From Methanoflorens sp963701995 (GTDB lineage: Archaea; Halobacteriota; Bog-38; Methanoflorentales; Methanoflorentaceae): a stretch of 64,000 nucleotides of DNA. Made by a program: the position numbers and the translations under genes. Each line of letters opens with the position of its first letter. Positions within the stretch are counted from its first letter, which is position 1. Of this stretch, positions 15,197-25,038 are shown in pieces. The notes beneath the pieces are model-generated. The model saw nothing but the letters and a program-made list of their open reading frames with translations. It did not search any database and was not told where the DNA came from. The stretch spans positions 1,612,001 to 1,676,000 of the forward strand of contig OY969693.1 in assembly GCA_963701995.1 (NCBI GenBank). The letters are read 5' to 3'.

Positions 15197-16579
15197 TTAC
15201 TGTCGACCACATGCGTCGGCATTGGCGATATTAATTGCCTTTCTAACCTTCGTAAATACATCCTCGGGTTTAATTATCCTGTCGTCTATGTTGATCGACT
15301 CGCCGCGTGCCAGCTTCGCGTATAGCGGTCCTTCAGTCACGCCAAGCGATCGTGCCAGTCGTGGGTTAAATTTGCGTTCGGATATATATAGTTTTGATTT
15401 TTGCTGCGAATACTCAATCTGGTACCGCTTTTTCAGTATTTCCACGCACCCGGTGAGTATCGCATCCCGTATCTTTTGTGCGTCGCACTCCGGCGGAACC
15501 AAGATGGCAGAAATAGTTCCATCTTTATGCTCAAGGTATACTATTTTTTCGCTTTCAATCAGCTTCAGCAAAGCTTCATCGTCGACAGTTTGTGCCCGTT
15601 TTACAATAGACGTGTTCAGCGCAAGCGGCGTCAATTCCATACGATCCTCAAGAGGCGTTTGCGCGTTGAGTGCGTCTCGCAATGAAGCGCTGACGCTTAT
15701 TTTCTCCGCTTCTGCAGGCAGGCCGTGCACCCTCAAGGCGCGCTTGATTTTCAGGTATGGTTTCCAAGAAACGTCTCTGCGTCCCTGGATGTCAGCTAGC
15801 CTAAGGACCTCAAAGCCTAGATCGTGCACGGTCGCCTCGATTCGAGTTCGTTCACCGCCCATATGTTTTCGATCAAAATAGGCGAATTGTGCCTGTGATT
15901 TCTCGAATGCCTCTCCAATGATCTCGCGAGTTAGGCATTCGAGCTGATATGCAGTAAAAATGTGGCCGAAGCAAATGTCGCTACTTAGAAGCACGTCGGC
16001 GTGTCGTACGGCGTAGTGCGGCCCCCCAAATCCAACGGCCGTCGGGCAAGGGATGCCGAGAGATCGCGATTCCAGTTCGAGAAGCGCTCGTGCCACGGTG
16101 TCGCCGAGCGCTTCGTTATTCCACTCAGCTTTCGTGCTGCCGATTTCGACAAACAACGAGGGGGTTTCGATGGCCGAAGGGCCGTGGTGGGTTGCCTCCA
16201 CGAGGACCTCGACATTTGATAGGTTCGTGAGCGTTTCCACTACAAGTTTTAGCGCACGAGGGGCTGCGCGCGCTAACACGCCGTTCGACCGCTTTCGAGT
16301 CAGCCCGCTTACGTCTCCGGGAAAGTGAGCGGTGAATACCGGTCCTTTCCGTGTCTCACTTTGGTGACGAGACGCAAATACGAGCAGGTCAGTATTGAGG
16401 CCTTGGTCTAGCGTTTCTTGATCAATCAGCTTGCCTTCGACCGTAATAAGCTGAAAGTTCCCGTACGTCCATTCGGCGGGGCCCTCGGAGCCTCGAGTCC
16501 ACCGGACTCGTTTTAAAAGATGGCGCGCGATGTTTTGCGAGGCATCGTCAACTTCAGAACAAATAATCGCGACACGCAT
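15197..16579 (-). CDS. dtdA: D-aminoacyl-tRNA deacylase (archaeal DtdA type)
   Basis: Hydrolyses D-aminoacyl-tRNAs (Dtd2/GEK1 family). Core motifs are AIICSEVDDASQNIARHLL at the N-terminus, VFASRHQSETRKGPVFTAHFPG, VEATHHGPSAIETPSLFVEIGST and AVGFGGPHYAVRHADVLL. The first ~275 residues are the catalytic core. The ~185-residue C-terminal part (to 460) is an extension of unclear role found in some archaeal members. A TATA box lies about 33 nt before the ATG, so the leader is very short. Confidence 0.93.
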   Translation of the reverse strand: MRVAIICSEVDDASQNIARHLLKRVRWTRGSEGPAEWTYGNFQLITVEGKLIDQETLDQGLNTDLLVFASRHQSETRKGPVFTAHFPGDVSGLTRKRSNGVLARAAPRALKLVVETLTNLSNVEVLVEATHHGPSAIETPSLFVEIGSTKAEWNNEALGDTVARALLELESRSLGIPCPTAVGFGGPHYAVRHADVLLSSDICFGHIFTAYQLECLTREIIGEAFEKSQAQFAYFDRKHMGGERTRIEATVHDLGFEVLRLADIQGRRDVSWKPYLKIKRALRVHGLPAEAEKISVSASLRDALNAQTPLEDRMELTPLALNTSIVKRAQTVDDEALLKLIESEKIVYLEHKDGTISAILVPPECDAQKIRDAILTGCVEILKKRYQIEYSQQKSKLYISERKFNPRLARSLGVTEGPLYAKLARGESINIDDRIIKPEDVFTKVRKAINIANADACGRQ

Positions 16580-16603
16580 ACATTGCTATGGTCGAATGCG
16601 CAC

Positions 16604-16613
16604 GCTATAAATT
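16604..16613 (-). promoter_or_regulatory. TATA box upstream of dtdA
   Basis: The minus strand reads ATTTATAGC about 33 nt before the dtdA ATG at 16579. Initiation 25-30 nt downstream gives a leader of only a few bases. This is a plausible promoter for dtdA and possibly ftsZ. Confidence 0.5.
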
Positions 16614-16678
16614 TTTGGGAGCTGAACGGGCTGTCCTAAGCTGACGATAAACTCCGTGAAACCTACGTGGTTCGCGAG

Positions 16679-17080
16679 TCACGATATGAAGATAAGCGTT
16701 TTTTCTTTTGCGGGCCCTTCGTCGATCACTTGTAGACTGTGTTTATCGACTATTTTTCGAGTCGTTTCCTTGAGTTCTTGGGTATCAGGGACGTCGATTT
16801 GAATGACATATCCCTGAAATTCATCTTTTTTCGCTTCATACAGTCGTGGGAATTCTCCTGCTTCGTCATATCTCTCGTATGTCTCGGGCCGCAAGCTCAC
16901 CATAAGCTGACGTGCCACCAGGAGCTTGACATCGGTGAGACCGCTGAACTCCGCAGCGATGCTTTTTAGGGCTCTTTGCGCCGATTGCTCGCTGTCGAAA
17001 CAGGTGGGGACCGAGTACATTTCAGTTTCAGAGTCGTACAGCCCCCTACGAATTCCAATTATTAGCCTTGCTTTCTTCAT
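16679..17080 (-). CDS. hypothetical protein, 133 aa
   Basis: I do not recognise this family. It is a soluble alpha/beta protein with no membrane span. It starts MKKARLIIGIRRGLYDSETE and has alternating strands and helices (SEQSAQRALKSIAAEF, GYVIQIDVPDTQELKETTRKIV). The layout is ferredoxin-like or ACT-like, but that is only an impression. The ATG is preceded by GGGGAG. It lies between dtdA and tRNA-iMet on the minus strand. Confidence 0.65.
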   Translation of the reverse strand: MKKARLIIGIRRGLYDSETEMYSVPTCFDSEQSAQRALKSIAAEFSGLTDVKLLVARQLMVSLRPETYERYDEAGEFPRLYEAKKDEFQGYVIQIDVPDTQELKETTRKIVDKHSLQVIDEGPAKEKTLIFIS

Positions 17081-17235
17081 GTTTTGCTGCTCCCCCCAGT
17101 TTTTTGGTCGCGACGCTGTAGTTATTCATGAGCCCCTGAGTTATACCTTTCGCGCTAGAAAACCTGCAGAGGCTAATACTCTGTCCTCGTGCGTGTTCTG
17201 ACTGATCCGTTCGCGCACAGCCGCGCCATCATCAC

Positions 17236-17245
17236 CTATTTAAAT
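17236..17245 (+). promoter_or_regulatory. TATA box of tRNA-iMet
   Basis: CTATTTAAAT lies 33 nt before the mature 5' end of the tRNA, the normal archaeal spacing for a tRNA promoter. Confidence 0.6.
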
Positions 17246-17268
17246 GAATAGCACCTAAGACAATCCGA

Positions 17269-17343
17269 AGCGGGGTGGGGTAGTCAGGAGATCCCGACGG
17301 GCTCATAACCCGTAGACCAGTGGTTCAAATCCACTCCCCGCTA
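17269..17343 (+). tRNA. initiator tRNA-Met (CAT)
   Basis: A 75-nt cloverleaf without intron. The acceptor stem is AGCGGGG/CCCCGCT with discriminator A. The anticodon arm is ACGGG-CTCATAA-CCCGT and the T arm is AGTGG-TTCAAAT-CCACT. The three consecutive G-C pairs below the anticodon loop and the A1-U72 end pair are the marks of an archaeal initiator rather than elongator tRNA-Met. CCA is not encoded (the genome continues CTA). Confidence 0.95.
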
Positions 17344-17519
17344 CTAAATCGGCATTTCAGTGTGTGGTTCTTTTTTGGTGTAAGATTCGTCTAGCAGTAG
17401 CTGCGTCACATGTTGAAACTTGATCGGCGCTGGTTCAGCGCGTAAAAAAACGTTAGTTTGAATCGAAACCCGCGTTAGTTGATGGCAAAAAGAGGAGGTT
17501 AGGAGGGGTCGCGTTTAAT

Positions 17520-17804
17520 TCACTTAGTACACGATTCAGCTGCTTTGTTTAAGTCCGCTTCGAGGATCTCAGGACGTGTTACGCCAATATAGTGCTCTAT
17601 GATCTTCCCGTTACATTCCAGAATAAGTGTCGGTACGACGCGGATTCCATACTTGTTGGCAAGTTGCAGGTTATCGTCCACATTAATTTTCTTGAATTCG
17701 ATCTTGTCCCTAAGCTTTTCTTCAAGCTTCTCGAGTATCGGATCCTGTATCTTGCACGGTCCGCACCAGTCAGCATAAAAATCCATCAGTATCGGTTTTG
17801 CCAT
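17520..17804 (-). CDS. trx: thioredoxin
   Basis: A 94-residue thioredoxin-fold protein with the CGPC redox motif (FYADWCGPCKIQDP) and the cis-proline segment (GIRVVPTLILECNG). It is slightly shorter than the ~105-residue norm, as is common for archaeal thioredoxins. It is a cytoplasmic disulfide reductant. A TATA box (AATATATATG on the minus strand near 17841-17850) precedes it. The gene next upstream on the strand encodes a hydrogenase maturation protease. Confidence 0.92.
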   Translation of the reverse strand: MAKPILMDFYADWCGPCKIQDPILEKLEEKLRDKIEFKKINVDDNLQLANKYGIRVVPTLILECNGKIIEHYIGVTRPEILEADLNKAAESCTK

Positions 17805-17881
17805 AACGATTTACCTCGCTACTCCCCTTGTGAAAACGTGCATATATATTGTTTTTGCCTGACTGAGCTGCTCTAGCCCCG

Positions 17882-18364
17882 TCAATTCTTAAATCGTTCA
17901 ATCTCTTCAAAAACCAGTTGCATGACGGGGTCAATCGCGGCTTGGACCCTGGGCGAAAGATCCGTGCAAATCCCTTCGACCCGTTCGACTTCGATTCCGA
18001 TAATGGTGATATTGTTCGGCATAAGCTCCGGTTGAATCTGCCGGCCCAAACGCAGCGTATCGACTAAATTGAGGTCGTGCAACGACATCATAAACAGGTT
18101 TGCGGGAGGCAATTCCTTGTCGGTGAACTTGTAGATCGATCCTGGTTCTCCCCCGCCCCCTCGCACGGCATCGATGATAATTACGTCATCAGCGTCCTCC
18201 ATGTAGTCAAGTATCGCCAACCCGCCGACACCGGCATTCACCAGTTCGACATCGCTTCGATCCATTTGCTCGAGTTTCTCGAGAATGTGGACCCCTACAC
18301 CATCGTCCGCCATGAGGTAGTTGCCTGCCCCGAGTATCTTTATTACGTGCTTTTCGCCTTTCAC
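17882..18364 (-). CDS. hydrogenase maturation protease (M52, HycI/FrcD-like)
   Basis: A 160-residue nickel-dependent endopeptidase that trims the C-terminus of [NiFe]-hydrogenase large subunits after metal insertion. Motifs are the N-terminal GAGNYLMADDGVGVHIL (first metal Asp), DVIIIDAVRGGG (second acidic site) and SLHDLNLVDTL (His ligand). It implies that the organism makes a [NiFe] hydrogenase, F420-reducing or energy-converting; none is in this window. It starts with GTG at 18364. Confidence 0.93.
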   Translation of the reverse strand: MKGEKHVIKILGAGNYLMADDGVGVHILEKLEQMDRSDVELVNAGVGGLAILDYMEDADDVIIIDAVRGGGGEPGSIYKFTDKELPPANLFMMSLHDLNLVDTLRLGRQIQPELMPNNITIIGIEVERVEGICTDLSPRVQAAIDPVMQLVFEEIERFKN

Positions 18365-18524
18365 CGTATCACCACGTGCGCGGCCTTGAGCAGATGCATT
18401 AACTGCCCTTGATTAGGCGCCTCTGCTTTATGTAGTCTCCCAAGTATTAAAATAGACTGAACGATATACTGATAGCGGACAGCGCTGACCAGCGCTAACC
18501 AAGCGATCGCGGGACGGGAAAGCG

Positions 18525-19034
18525 GTGCGCAAAACCTCACAGACCTCGGAACGTCGCGACCAACGAATCTCCAAAGACCAGTACTATATGGCGCTCGCAA
18601 AGACCGTTTCTTTGCGCGCAACCTGCACGAGGCGCCAATACGGGGCCATCATTGTCTCAACTGGCGATCACATTCTGTCGACCGGATACAACGGGGCCGC
18701 ACGGAACGAACCGCACTGTCTAAACATCGGGTGCGAGCGGGAGCGCTTGAACATTCCAAAGGGTGAACGGTACGAACTCTGTGTGAGCGTCCACGCCGAG
18801 GCGAATGCGATCATACAAGCCGCCCGAGGGGGTGCCGCCATTAACGGCGCTACGCTTTACGTCAACGGCACTCCGTGCAAGATGTGCTGGCGGCTCATCA
18901 AGAACGCTGGCATTGATAAGGTTGTGTTTGTTGAAGATAACCCCGAATCGCCCGACTTCGGTGCGCTCATGCGCGTGAACGCACAGGACGTCACGCTGGC
19001 CCACATGCACTCCGCAAAGCGCGAAGAATGCTAG
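18525..19034 (+). CDS. dCMP/deoxycytidylate deaminase family protein
   Basis: A 169-residue zinc deaminase of the ComEB/dCMP type. The zinc and catalytic residues are in VHAEANAII (His-Ala-Glu) and GTPCKMCWRLI (PCxxC). ILSTGYNGAARNEPHC matches the substrate loop of dCMP deaminases. It supplies dUMP for dTMP synthesis. It starts with GTG at 18525. The gene is divergent from the hydrogenase protease. Confidence 0.92.
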   Translation: MRKTSQTSERRDQRISKDQYYMALAKTVSLRATCTRRQYGAIIVSTGDHILSTGYNGAARNEPHCLNIGCERERLNIPKGERYELCVSVHAEANAIIQAARGGAAINGATLYVNGTPCKMCWRLIKNAGIDKVVFVEDNPESPDFGALMRVNAQDVTLAHMHSAKREEC

Positions 19035-19138
19035 TATTCTGCGAAGCCGATTCCACTCGACAAGAATCGGGCTGAAAAGATGCGAGGCGGAGCCCAAAAA
19101 AGCAAATAGCCGCAAAAAGACCGCGACCACTGGTAACC

Positions 19139-20940
19139 ATGCAGCACGGAACCCGCAAGTGTCTTCTGGGGAATGAGGCGATTGCTCGCGGCATATTGGA
19201 GTCAGGAGTCTCGCTCGTCTCCGGATATCCAGGAACGCCGTCGTCTGAGATCATACCTTTCATTGCGCAGCAGATCGAACGCTACGAGAGGCCGCCCCAC
19301 GTGGAGTGGTCGGTTAATGAGAGGTCGCGCTTGAGGTCGCCGCCGGCGCGTCATACTGCGACGTGCGCGCCGCAGTCGTTATGAAGCACGTCGGGCTAAA
19401 CGTCGCTGCTGATCCCTTGATGACTCTCGCGTACACCGGTGTCAAAGGCGGTTTAGTGCTCGTCGTGGCCGACGATCCCGGGTGCTTCTCATCGCAGAAT
19501 GAACAGGATTCACGCAGGTATGCGCAATTTGCGAAGATCCCGTGTCTCGACCCATCGACGCCGCAAGAGGCCTATGAGTTTGCAAAGTACGCGTTCGCGT
19601 TGTCTGAACTATTCGAAATCCCGGTGATGCTCCGACCTACCACCCGCGTTTCGCACGCTCGAGCCTCCGTCACGTTAAGCGGAAACTATAGCGATCAGCG
19701 ATCCGCGCACTTCGAGAAGGACCCCAAGCGGTGGGTCATGGTGCCGACGCACGCGCGCCAGAGACACGTAGAACTGAACAGAATTCAGCCATTACTTCGC
19801 GCTGAACTCGCCTCTTTGAATAGCTTAACGCTCAAAAGGTCTGACTTCGGCGTGGTCACCGCTGGGATGGCTGCAAAATATGTTGAGGAGGCGCTGAAGA
19901 AGTTGCGACTCGAAGCTTCCGTGCTGCGAATCGCTGCGTATCCTACGAACAATGACCAAATCGCGACGCTCGTGAGCAAATCGCGTCAGCTTCTCGTCGT
20001 CGAGGAGCTTGAACCCGTAATCGAAGAGCAAGTTAGCGCTCTTGCGGGTACGGTCGAGGTGTGCGGAAAGCTCACCGGCCACGTCCAACGGGAGGGTGAG
20101 CTCACCGTTGATACGGTGCTAAATAGCATCGGCCAGGCGGTTGGCCGGTTCGCTACTGCGGACGTCCCGGCAGTGTTGATCGCCGCGGAGCACGCTGCCT
20201 CCGCGACCGCCCGTGCTGTGTGCGGGATGTCCCCATCGAGCGACATTCTACGCGCTCAAGAAAGTTTTCACCAAAGAAGCGATCTATGTCGGAGACATCG
20301 GGTGCTATACGTTAGGCGTAAGTCAAGGCACGATCGATACCACGCTCTGCATGGGCGCAAGCATTAGCATGGGCAGCGGATTCAGCGCTGCCTGTGATAA
20401 GGAGATCGTGAGCGTTATGGGCGATTCGACCTTTATTCATACGGGCGTTCCTGGGCTTATAAACGCCGTGTATAACGGTGCGCGATTGACACTCGTAATT
20501 AGGACAACGGCACAACCGCCATGACGGGACATCAACCCCACCCCTGCACCGGCGTGACCGCAACGGGAGTCTGTACCGTGCCGACGCCGATGGAAGACCT
20601 CATTAAAGCCATCGGCGTCCAAGGGCTCTACGTGGTTGATCCCTACAACCTATTCGAAACGGAAGACGCGCTAATGCAGGCCAAGAACAGCGACGGCGTC
20701 CAAGTTGTCATCGCGAGGCGGCCCTGCATCATCAGTGCCAAAAAGGCAGGAACGCTCGCAAAGGCGAACAGACGTGTCACCGCCACGTGCCAAAACTACT
20801 TCGCGAGTTGTAAGCTCTGCAGCACCCTCTTTTGCCCCGCGATCAGTTGTAGCGAGACGAGCGCTCTGATTGCAGAAGACTGCGTAGGCTGCGGCGTCTG
20901 TGAACAGATCTGCGAATTCGATGCTATTGAGACCGCTTGA
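19139..20940 (+). pseudogene. iorA: indolepyruvate ferredoxin oxidoreductase alpha subunit, three frameshifts
   Basis: The four pieces together give an almost complete IorA: LLGNEAIARGILESGVSLVS and PGTPSSEI (start), MTLAYTGVKGGLVLVVADDP, then CAGCPHRATFYALKK, YVGDIGCYTLG and MGDSTFIHTG (TPP region), and a C-terminal ferredoxin-like part (LCSTLFCP, AEDCVGCGVCEQICEFDAI). Breaks are a lost base near 19321-19325 (VNE | VALEVAAG), a gained base (or two lost) near 20195-20212, and a lost base near 20500 (TLVI | DNGTTAMTGHQ). IorAB oxidises aryl pyruvates to aryl acetyl-CoA. The protein is untranslatable as given, through either decay or assembly errors; iorB downstream is intact. Confidence 0.85.
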
Positions 20941-20948
20941 GGTGCGCG

Positions 20949-21521
20949 ATGGTGAAAACGACCAAATTTGACTGTATTATCGTGGGCGTTGGCGGTCAAG
21001 GTTCTATTTTCGCCTCACGAGTGCTGGGCGAAGCGGCCGTGCGAGAGGGGTATGATGTGATCTCTGCCGAGACGCACGGCATGGCCCAACGAGGCGGGAC
21101 CGTTGAGGTTCACGTCCGCATTGGCTCATCATTTGGGCCATTGATCCCGCTGAGAAGCGCAGACGCCTTGGTCGGAATCGAGCCCGCCGAGTGCCTCCGC
21201 TTCGCACGCTATCTGTCCCCTAAGGGCACGGCCATCGTCAACACGGCTCCAGTTCCTGCCGCAAGTTTAGACTACCCGCCCGTAGAGAATCTGGTGAAGG
21301 CCCTTAAGGACACGTGCGAGCGCGTAATTGCGTATGACGCGGCGCAGCTCGCACTAGACGCGGGCCATCCTCAAACGCTCAACGTCGTTATGCTCGGAAC
21401 GCTCTCACGCACGCTGCCCTTGACCACTCTGGAAGACGTCGTTGCAGAGCACGTTCTTAAAAAAGCTCTCGACGCTAATATCAGGGCGTTCAAGCTCGGG
21501 CAGAGAATCTTCGACGCGTGA
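20949..21521 (+). CDS. iorB: indolepyruvate ferredoxin oxidoreductase beta subunit
   Basis: A 190-residue IorB (gamma-subunit family of 2-oxoacid:ferredoxin oxidoreductases). Family segments are DCIIVGVGGQGSIFASRVLGE, AETHGMAQRGGTVEVHVRIG and ADALVGIEPAECLRFARYL. I use the ATG at 20949 because GAGGTG lies 4 nt upstream. It follows iorA by 8 bp. The reading frame is intact, unlike iorA and the paaK remnant downstream. Confidence 0.92.
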   Translation: MVKTTKFDCIIVGVGGQGSIFASRVLGEAAVREGYDVISAETHGMAQRGGTVEVHVRIGSSFGPLIPLRSADALVGIEPAECLRFARYLSPKGTAIVNTAPVPAASLDYPPVENLVKALKDTCERVIAYDAAQLALDAGHPQTLNVVMLGTLSRTLPLTTLEDVVAEHVLKKALDANIRAFKLGQRIFDA

Positions 21522-21663
21522 TTTAGTGATTGTCCAGACGTACAGGGTTGGCCTCGAGCCGCTAACATAAGTCGCTACTTACGTCGCATTTTAAGCAGAG
21601 CGCTTAACCGCTGCTCCGTCCAGTGGGTAAAGCATATCACTCAGAAACCGCATCTAACAAAGG

Positions 21664-23031
21664 ATGACAAAGCTGTGTCCTGGATGCGGGACGACCAACC
21701 CGGATGAAGCAGAGGCGTGCTGTGCCTGCGGCGCTCAAATAACCAAAACAGCGATGGATGTTCTTGAAGAGGCGCTGTTGTTTAGACAGCAAGGCAAGCC
21801 GAAAGAGGCGCTCGATCGCGTCACAGAAGCCCTCAGTATGGAACCTGCAAATGTGGACGCGCTATTCACGTTTGGCTCTTTGACAGAGGAGTTGGGCAAC
21901 AGGGAGGAGGCGCTTAGCTATTATGAACGAGCTTTAGAAGCAGATCCCACCCACGCTCCCGCTCTCGTGGCCAAAGGAAGCATTCTTCGCGATAGAGGAG
22001 ATGTTGACGAGGCTATAAGTTTGTTCGACGCTGCCATTGCGAGCGAACCGCGGTTTGCGGTGGCCTACAACGCTAAGGGATACCTGCTCCAAAAACAGGG
22101 TTCGTACGAACAAGCGCTCAAATGCTATGACAAGGCGCAGCAAGCCGATCCTGAGTTTGATCTTCCGTGGTTCAACATGGGTGTCTGCTATGCGCTGATG
22201 AACGATAACGAAAAAGCGGAGGGAATGTTCGAGAGGGCACTGCTGCTCGAACCTACCAACGCCGACGCGTGGTTTTATCGAGCGAATGCGCTAGCGAACT
22301 TGGAGCGCTACGAAGATGCTGTCATCAACTATGACAAAGGCCTGGTGATAGACGACACCCGTGCCGCGGCGTGGGACGGTCGCGGGCTCGCCCTCGCCAG
22401 CCAGTATAAATGGCCTGACGCACTGGAGAGCTTTGACAAAGCGCTGAGCCTCGACCCCGAGTATTTCATCACGTACAACAACAAGGGGTACGTCTATTAT
22501 AATCTGCAAAAGTTTGACGAGGCGCTCGAAAACTTCGACAAAGCGCTCGAAATAAGTCCAGACTACATTCTCGCGTGGATCAATAAGGGTCTCGCACTCG
22601 ATAGTCTGAACCGCTTCGACGAAGCGATCCAGTGCTTGGATCGGGCGTTCGAACTGGATCCTGAGAACTTTTGGGTGTTGAACAGAAAAGGGTTTATTCT
22701 GTTCGGCATCGATCGATTTGAGGATGCAATCGCTGTTTTTGATAAGGTGCTCAGCACAAACGCCGACGATACCTACGCGCTCTCGTTCAAAGGAAGCTCC
22801 TACGATGGTTTAGGGGAATACGAAAAGGCCATTGAGTGCTTTGACCGCGTCTTAGAAGTCGATGAGAACGATGAGTTTGCGTGGACGTCAAAAGGCAGCG
22901 CGTTGTATAGTCTTAAGCGATATGACGATGCGGTGTCCTGTTTTGATCGGGCGCTCGAAATCGACCCCCAGAGCCTCGAGGCAGTCCAGTTCAAAGAATT
23001 GATTGCCCAGCGGCGCAGCGGGACAAGATAG
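21664..23031 (+). CDS. zinc-ribbon plus TPR-repeat protein
   Basis: A 455-residue protein. The first ~25 residues form a zinc ribbon (CPGCGTTNPDEAEACCACG). The rest is about twelve tetratricopeptide repeats of 34 residues with regular FDKALEISPDY-ILAWINKGLAL patterns. TPR arrays are protein-binding scaffolds, and zinc-ribbon TPR proteins are frequent in methanogen relatives; the partner is unknown. There is no signal peptide or membrane span. A TATA-like CATTTTAAG lies ~75 nt upstream. Confidence 0.88.
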   Translation: MTKLCPGCGTTNPDEAEACCACGAQITKTAMDVLEEALLFRQQGKPKEALDRVTEALSMEPANVDALFTFGSLTEELGNREEALSYYERALEADPTHAPALVAKGSILRDRGDVDEAISLFDAAIASEPRFAVAYNAKGYLLQKQGSYEQALKCYDKAQQADPEFDLPWFNMGVCYALMNDNEKAEGMFERALLLEPTNADAWFYRANALANLERYEDAVINYDKGLVIDDTRAAAWDGRGLALASQYKWPDALESFDKALSLDPEYFITYNNKGYVYYNLQKFDEALENFDKALEISPDYILAWINKGLALDSLNRFDEAIQCLDRAFELDPENFWVLNRKGFILFGIDRFEDAIAVFDKVLSTNADDTYALSFKGSSYDGLGEYEKAIECFDRVLEVDENDEFAWTSKGSALYSLKRYDDAVSCFDRALEIDPQSLEAVQFKELIAQRRSGTR

Positions 23032-23073
23032 GAAAGATTAACGCGACGGACCGCTGCAGTACAACAGACTCTT

Positions 23074-23885
23074 ATGACGACAAAAAGTGAGGCACCCGAG
23101 TACTGGGAGCCCAATGAGGAAACTTTACCCATTGAACAGCTCGAGTAGCTTCAGGGCATTCGCCTCAGAAACACGGTTGAACGGGTCTGCAACAACGTGC
23201 CTTTCTACCGAAGAAAGCTCAAAAAGCTCGCCATTACTCCCGCAAACATTACGAAGCCCGAGGACGTGGCAAAACTCCCCTTTACGAGAAAAAATGATTT
23301 GCGGGATCACTTCCCGTTTGGGCTCTTCGCCGTGCGACGCGATGAGATAATCAGAGTGCACGCGTCGAGCGGGACAAGCGGAACGCCATTGTCGAAGTGC
23401 TCAAACCGGACGGTACCCCGTGCGCAGAGGGTGAGCGGGGCGAGTTGGTTCTCACGTCGCTCACCAAACAGGCGCTTCCGCTGATCCGGTACCGGACGGG
23501 CGATGTGACCTATGCAAAAGGGAGCGACTGTGCGTGCGGGAGAATGGGCATCCGCACGGCAAAAATCCTCGGCAGAGTCGATGACATGCTCGTCGTACGG
23601 GGCATAAACGTGTTCCCCAGCCAAATCGAACACGTTCTTATGTCGATCCCTGAGGTCGGGACTCACTTCGAAGTCGTCGTGGAGCGGGTCAAGCACCTTG
23701 ATGAACTGACCGTTCTCTGTGAGCTCGAGCAAGAGTTCTTCACGGGTGAAGTCAACGACCTGCAACGCGTAAGACGAAAGGTCGAAAAAGAGCTGCGGGA
23801 TACGCTCAACGGCAGGACCACGGTGGAGCTCGTCGAAAAAGGAACGATAGCGCGGACCGAAGGCAAGCTCAAAAAAAGGTCATAG
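23074..23885 (+). pseudogene. paaK: phenylacetate-CoA ligase remnant (internal deletion and stop)
   Basis: The N-terminal part (EAPEYWEPNEETLPIEQLE, an in-frame TAG, then LQGIRLRNTVERVCNNVPFY to HASSGTSGTP) is joined near 23385 to the C-terminal AMP-ligase part (VEVLKPDGTPCAEGERGELV ... RYRTGDVTY ... GRVDDMLVVRGINVFPSQIE ... ARTEGKLKK). The junction changes frame and skips the whole central adenylate-binding domain, roughly 190 residues of a ~430-residue enzyme. PaaK activates aryl acetates to CoA esters and commonly sits beside iorAB. This copy cannot be functional. Confidence 0.88.
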
Positions 23886-23922
23886 ATTTACGCGGGGCGT
23901 TGTAGACGTCGCGCTGCGGCTA

Positions 23923-25038
23923 TCACGCGACCAGCTGTTTGATTATTTCGAACGCGCGGTTAATGTCCTCGTGACTCGCCGCGTACGAGATTCGGACGTG
24001 TCCCTCGCCGAACTGCCCGAACGCTGAACCCGGCACAACGATCACGCCGGCCTGCGCCAGTTTCTTTGTGAGGTCGAGGCTCGTGCGAGACGTTGCAAAC
24101 CGTGGAAATACGTAGAATGCCCCTTCGGGTGTCGCGCATTCGGCTATTCCCTTCAGGTGGTGCATCACCACATTGCGCCGCTCGCGAAACTTTTCGACCA
24201 TCACCCGAACGCTGTCTTGCGAACTAGTAAAGGCCGCGTAGGCCGCCTTTTGTGAAATTGAGGGAGCGCACGCCTGAATGTATTGATGCACCTTTAGCAT
24301 CTCTTCCGTGATTGCAGCGGGGGCAATTGTATACCCGAGCCGCCACCCGGTCATCGCATACGTTTTTGACACCGAATTAGCAACAATCACGCGGTCTGGG
24401 TCGATGCTTGCCGGGCTGACGTGTTTTCCTTCGTAGAGTATCTTGTCATAGACCTCATCGGAAATTATGTAGAAGTCGTTATCGTCAGCGAGCTCGACAA
24501 ACCCCTGCATCTCATTGTGCCGCTGCACCGCACCAGTGGGGTTTGCAGGTGAGTTGATGACCAGGGCTTTTGTCTTGTCCGTGATGCGATCCGCAACGGC
24601 GTCAGGCTGCAGCCTGAAATTATCATCAGCGCTCACCCTCACGCTTACGGGCACGCCGCCCGCGACGAGTGTCAGTGGCACATAAGCGACAAATCCTGGA
24701 TCCGGGAGTATGACCTCGTCGCCCGGATTGATCAAAGCCTCGAACGCCAGATGAAGGGCCTCGCTGCCGCCCGAAGTGCATATTATCTGCTCCTGGCCAA
24801 CTTGGACTCCGTACTGTTCATAGTAGCTCGCGATCGCGTCGATAAGTTCAGGAAATCCCTTGTTAGGAGTGTACCCGGTGTAGCCCCCGTCTAGTGCCTC
24901 TTTTGCCGCCTCTTTAATGTGTGCGGGCGTGTCGAAGTCCGGTTGCCCGAGCCCCAGGTTTATCGCGCCTGGCTTCGTCAGCGCAAACATCTCTCGAATT
25001 CCTGAAAGGGAAAAGTGTGAAGTGCGTTCTGCCCACAT
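23923..25038 (-). CDS. class I/II PLP-dependent aminotransferase
   Basis: A 371-residue fold-type I aminotransferase of the aspartate/aromatic (I-gamma) group. Visible landmarks are NLGLGQPDFDTP, YTPNKGFPELIDAIASYY, CTSGGSEALHLAFEA, INSPANPTG (cofactor Asn), ISDEVYDKI, VSKTYAMTGWRLGY (Schiff-base Lys) and the C-terminal HVRISYAAS (substrate Arg). ATG 25038 is chosen for its GGAG at 6 nt; a GTG at 25056 is in frame. Next to the ior/paaK locus it may transaminate aromatic amino acids, but the substrate is inferred only. Confidence 0.92.
   Translation of the reverse strand: MWAERTSHFSLSGIREMFALTKPGAINLGLGQPDFDTPAHIKEAAKEALDGGYTGYTPNKGFPELIDAIASYYEQYGVQVGQEQIICTSGGSEALHLAFEALINPGDEVILPDPGFVAYVPLTLVAGGVPVSVRVSADDNFRLQPDAVADRITDKTKALVINSPANPTGAVQRHNEMQGFVELADDNDFYIISDEVYDKILYEGKHVSPASIDPDRVIVANSVSKTYAMTGWRLGYTIAPAAITEEMLKVHQYIQACAPSISQKAAYAAFTSSQDSVRVMVEKFRERRNVVMHHLKGIAECATPEGAFYVFPRFATSRTSLDLTKKLAQAGVIVVPGSAFGQFGEGHVRISYAASHEDINRAFEIIKQLVA

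Noticed and set aside
17344..17519. Integrated element at the 3' end of tRNA-iMet
   Set aside because: No integrase, no repeated tRNA 3' fragment and no change of gene content follow the tRNA.
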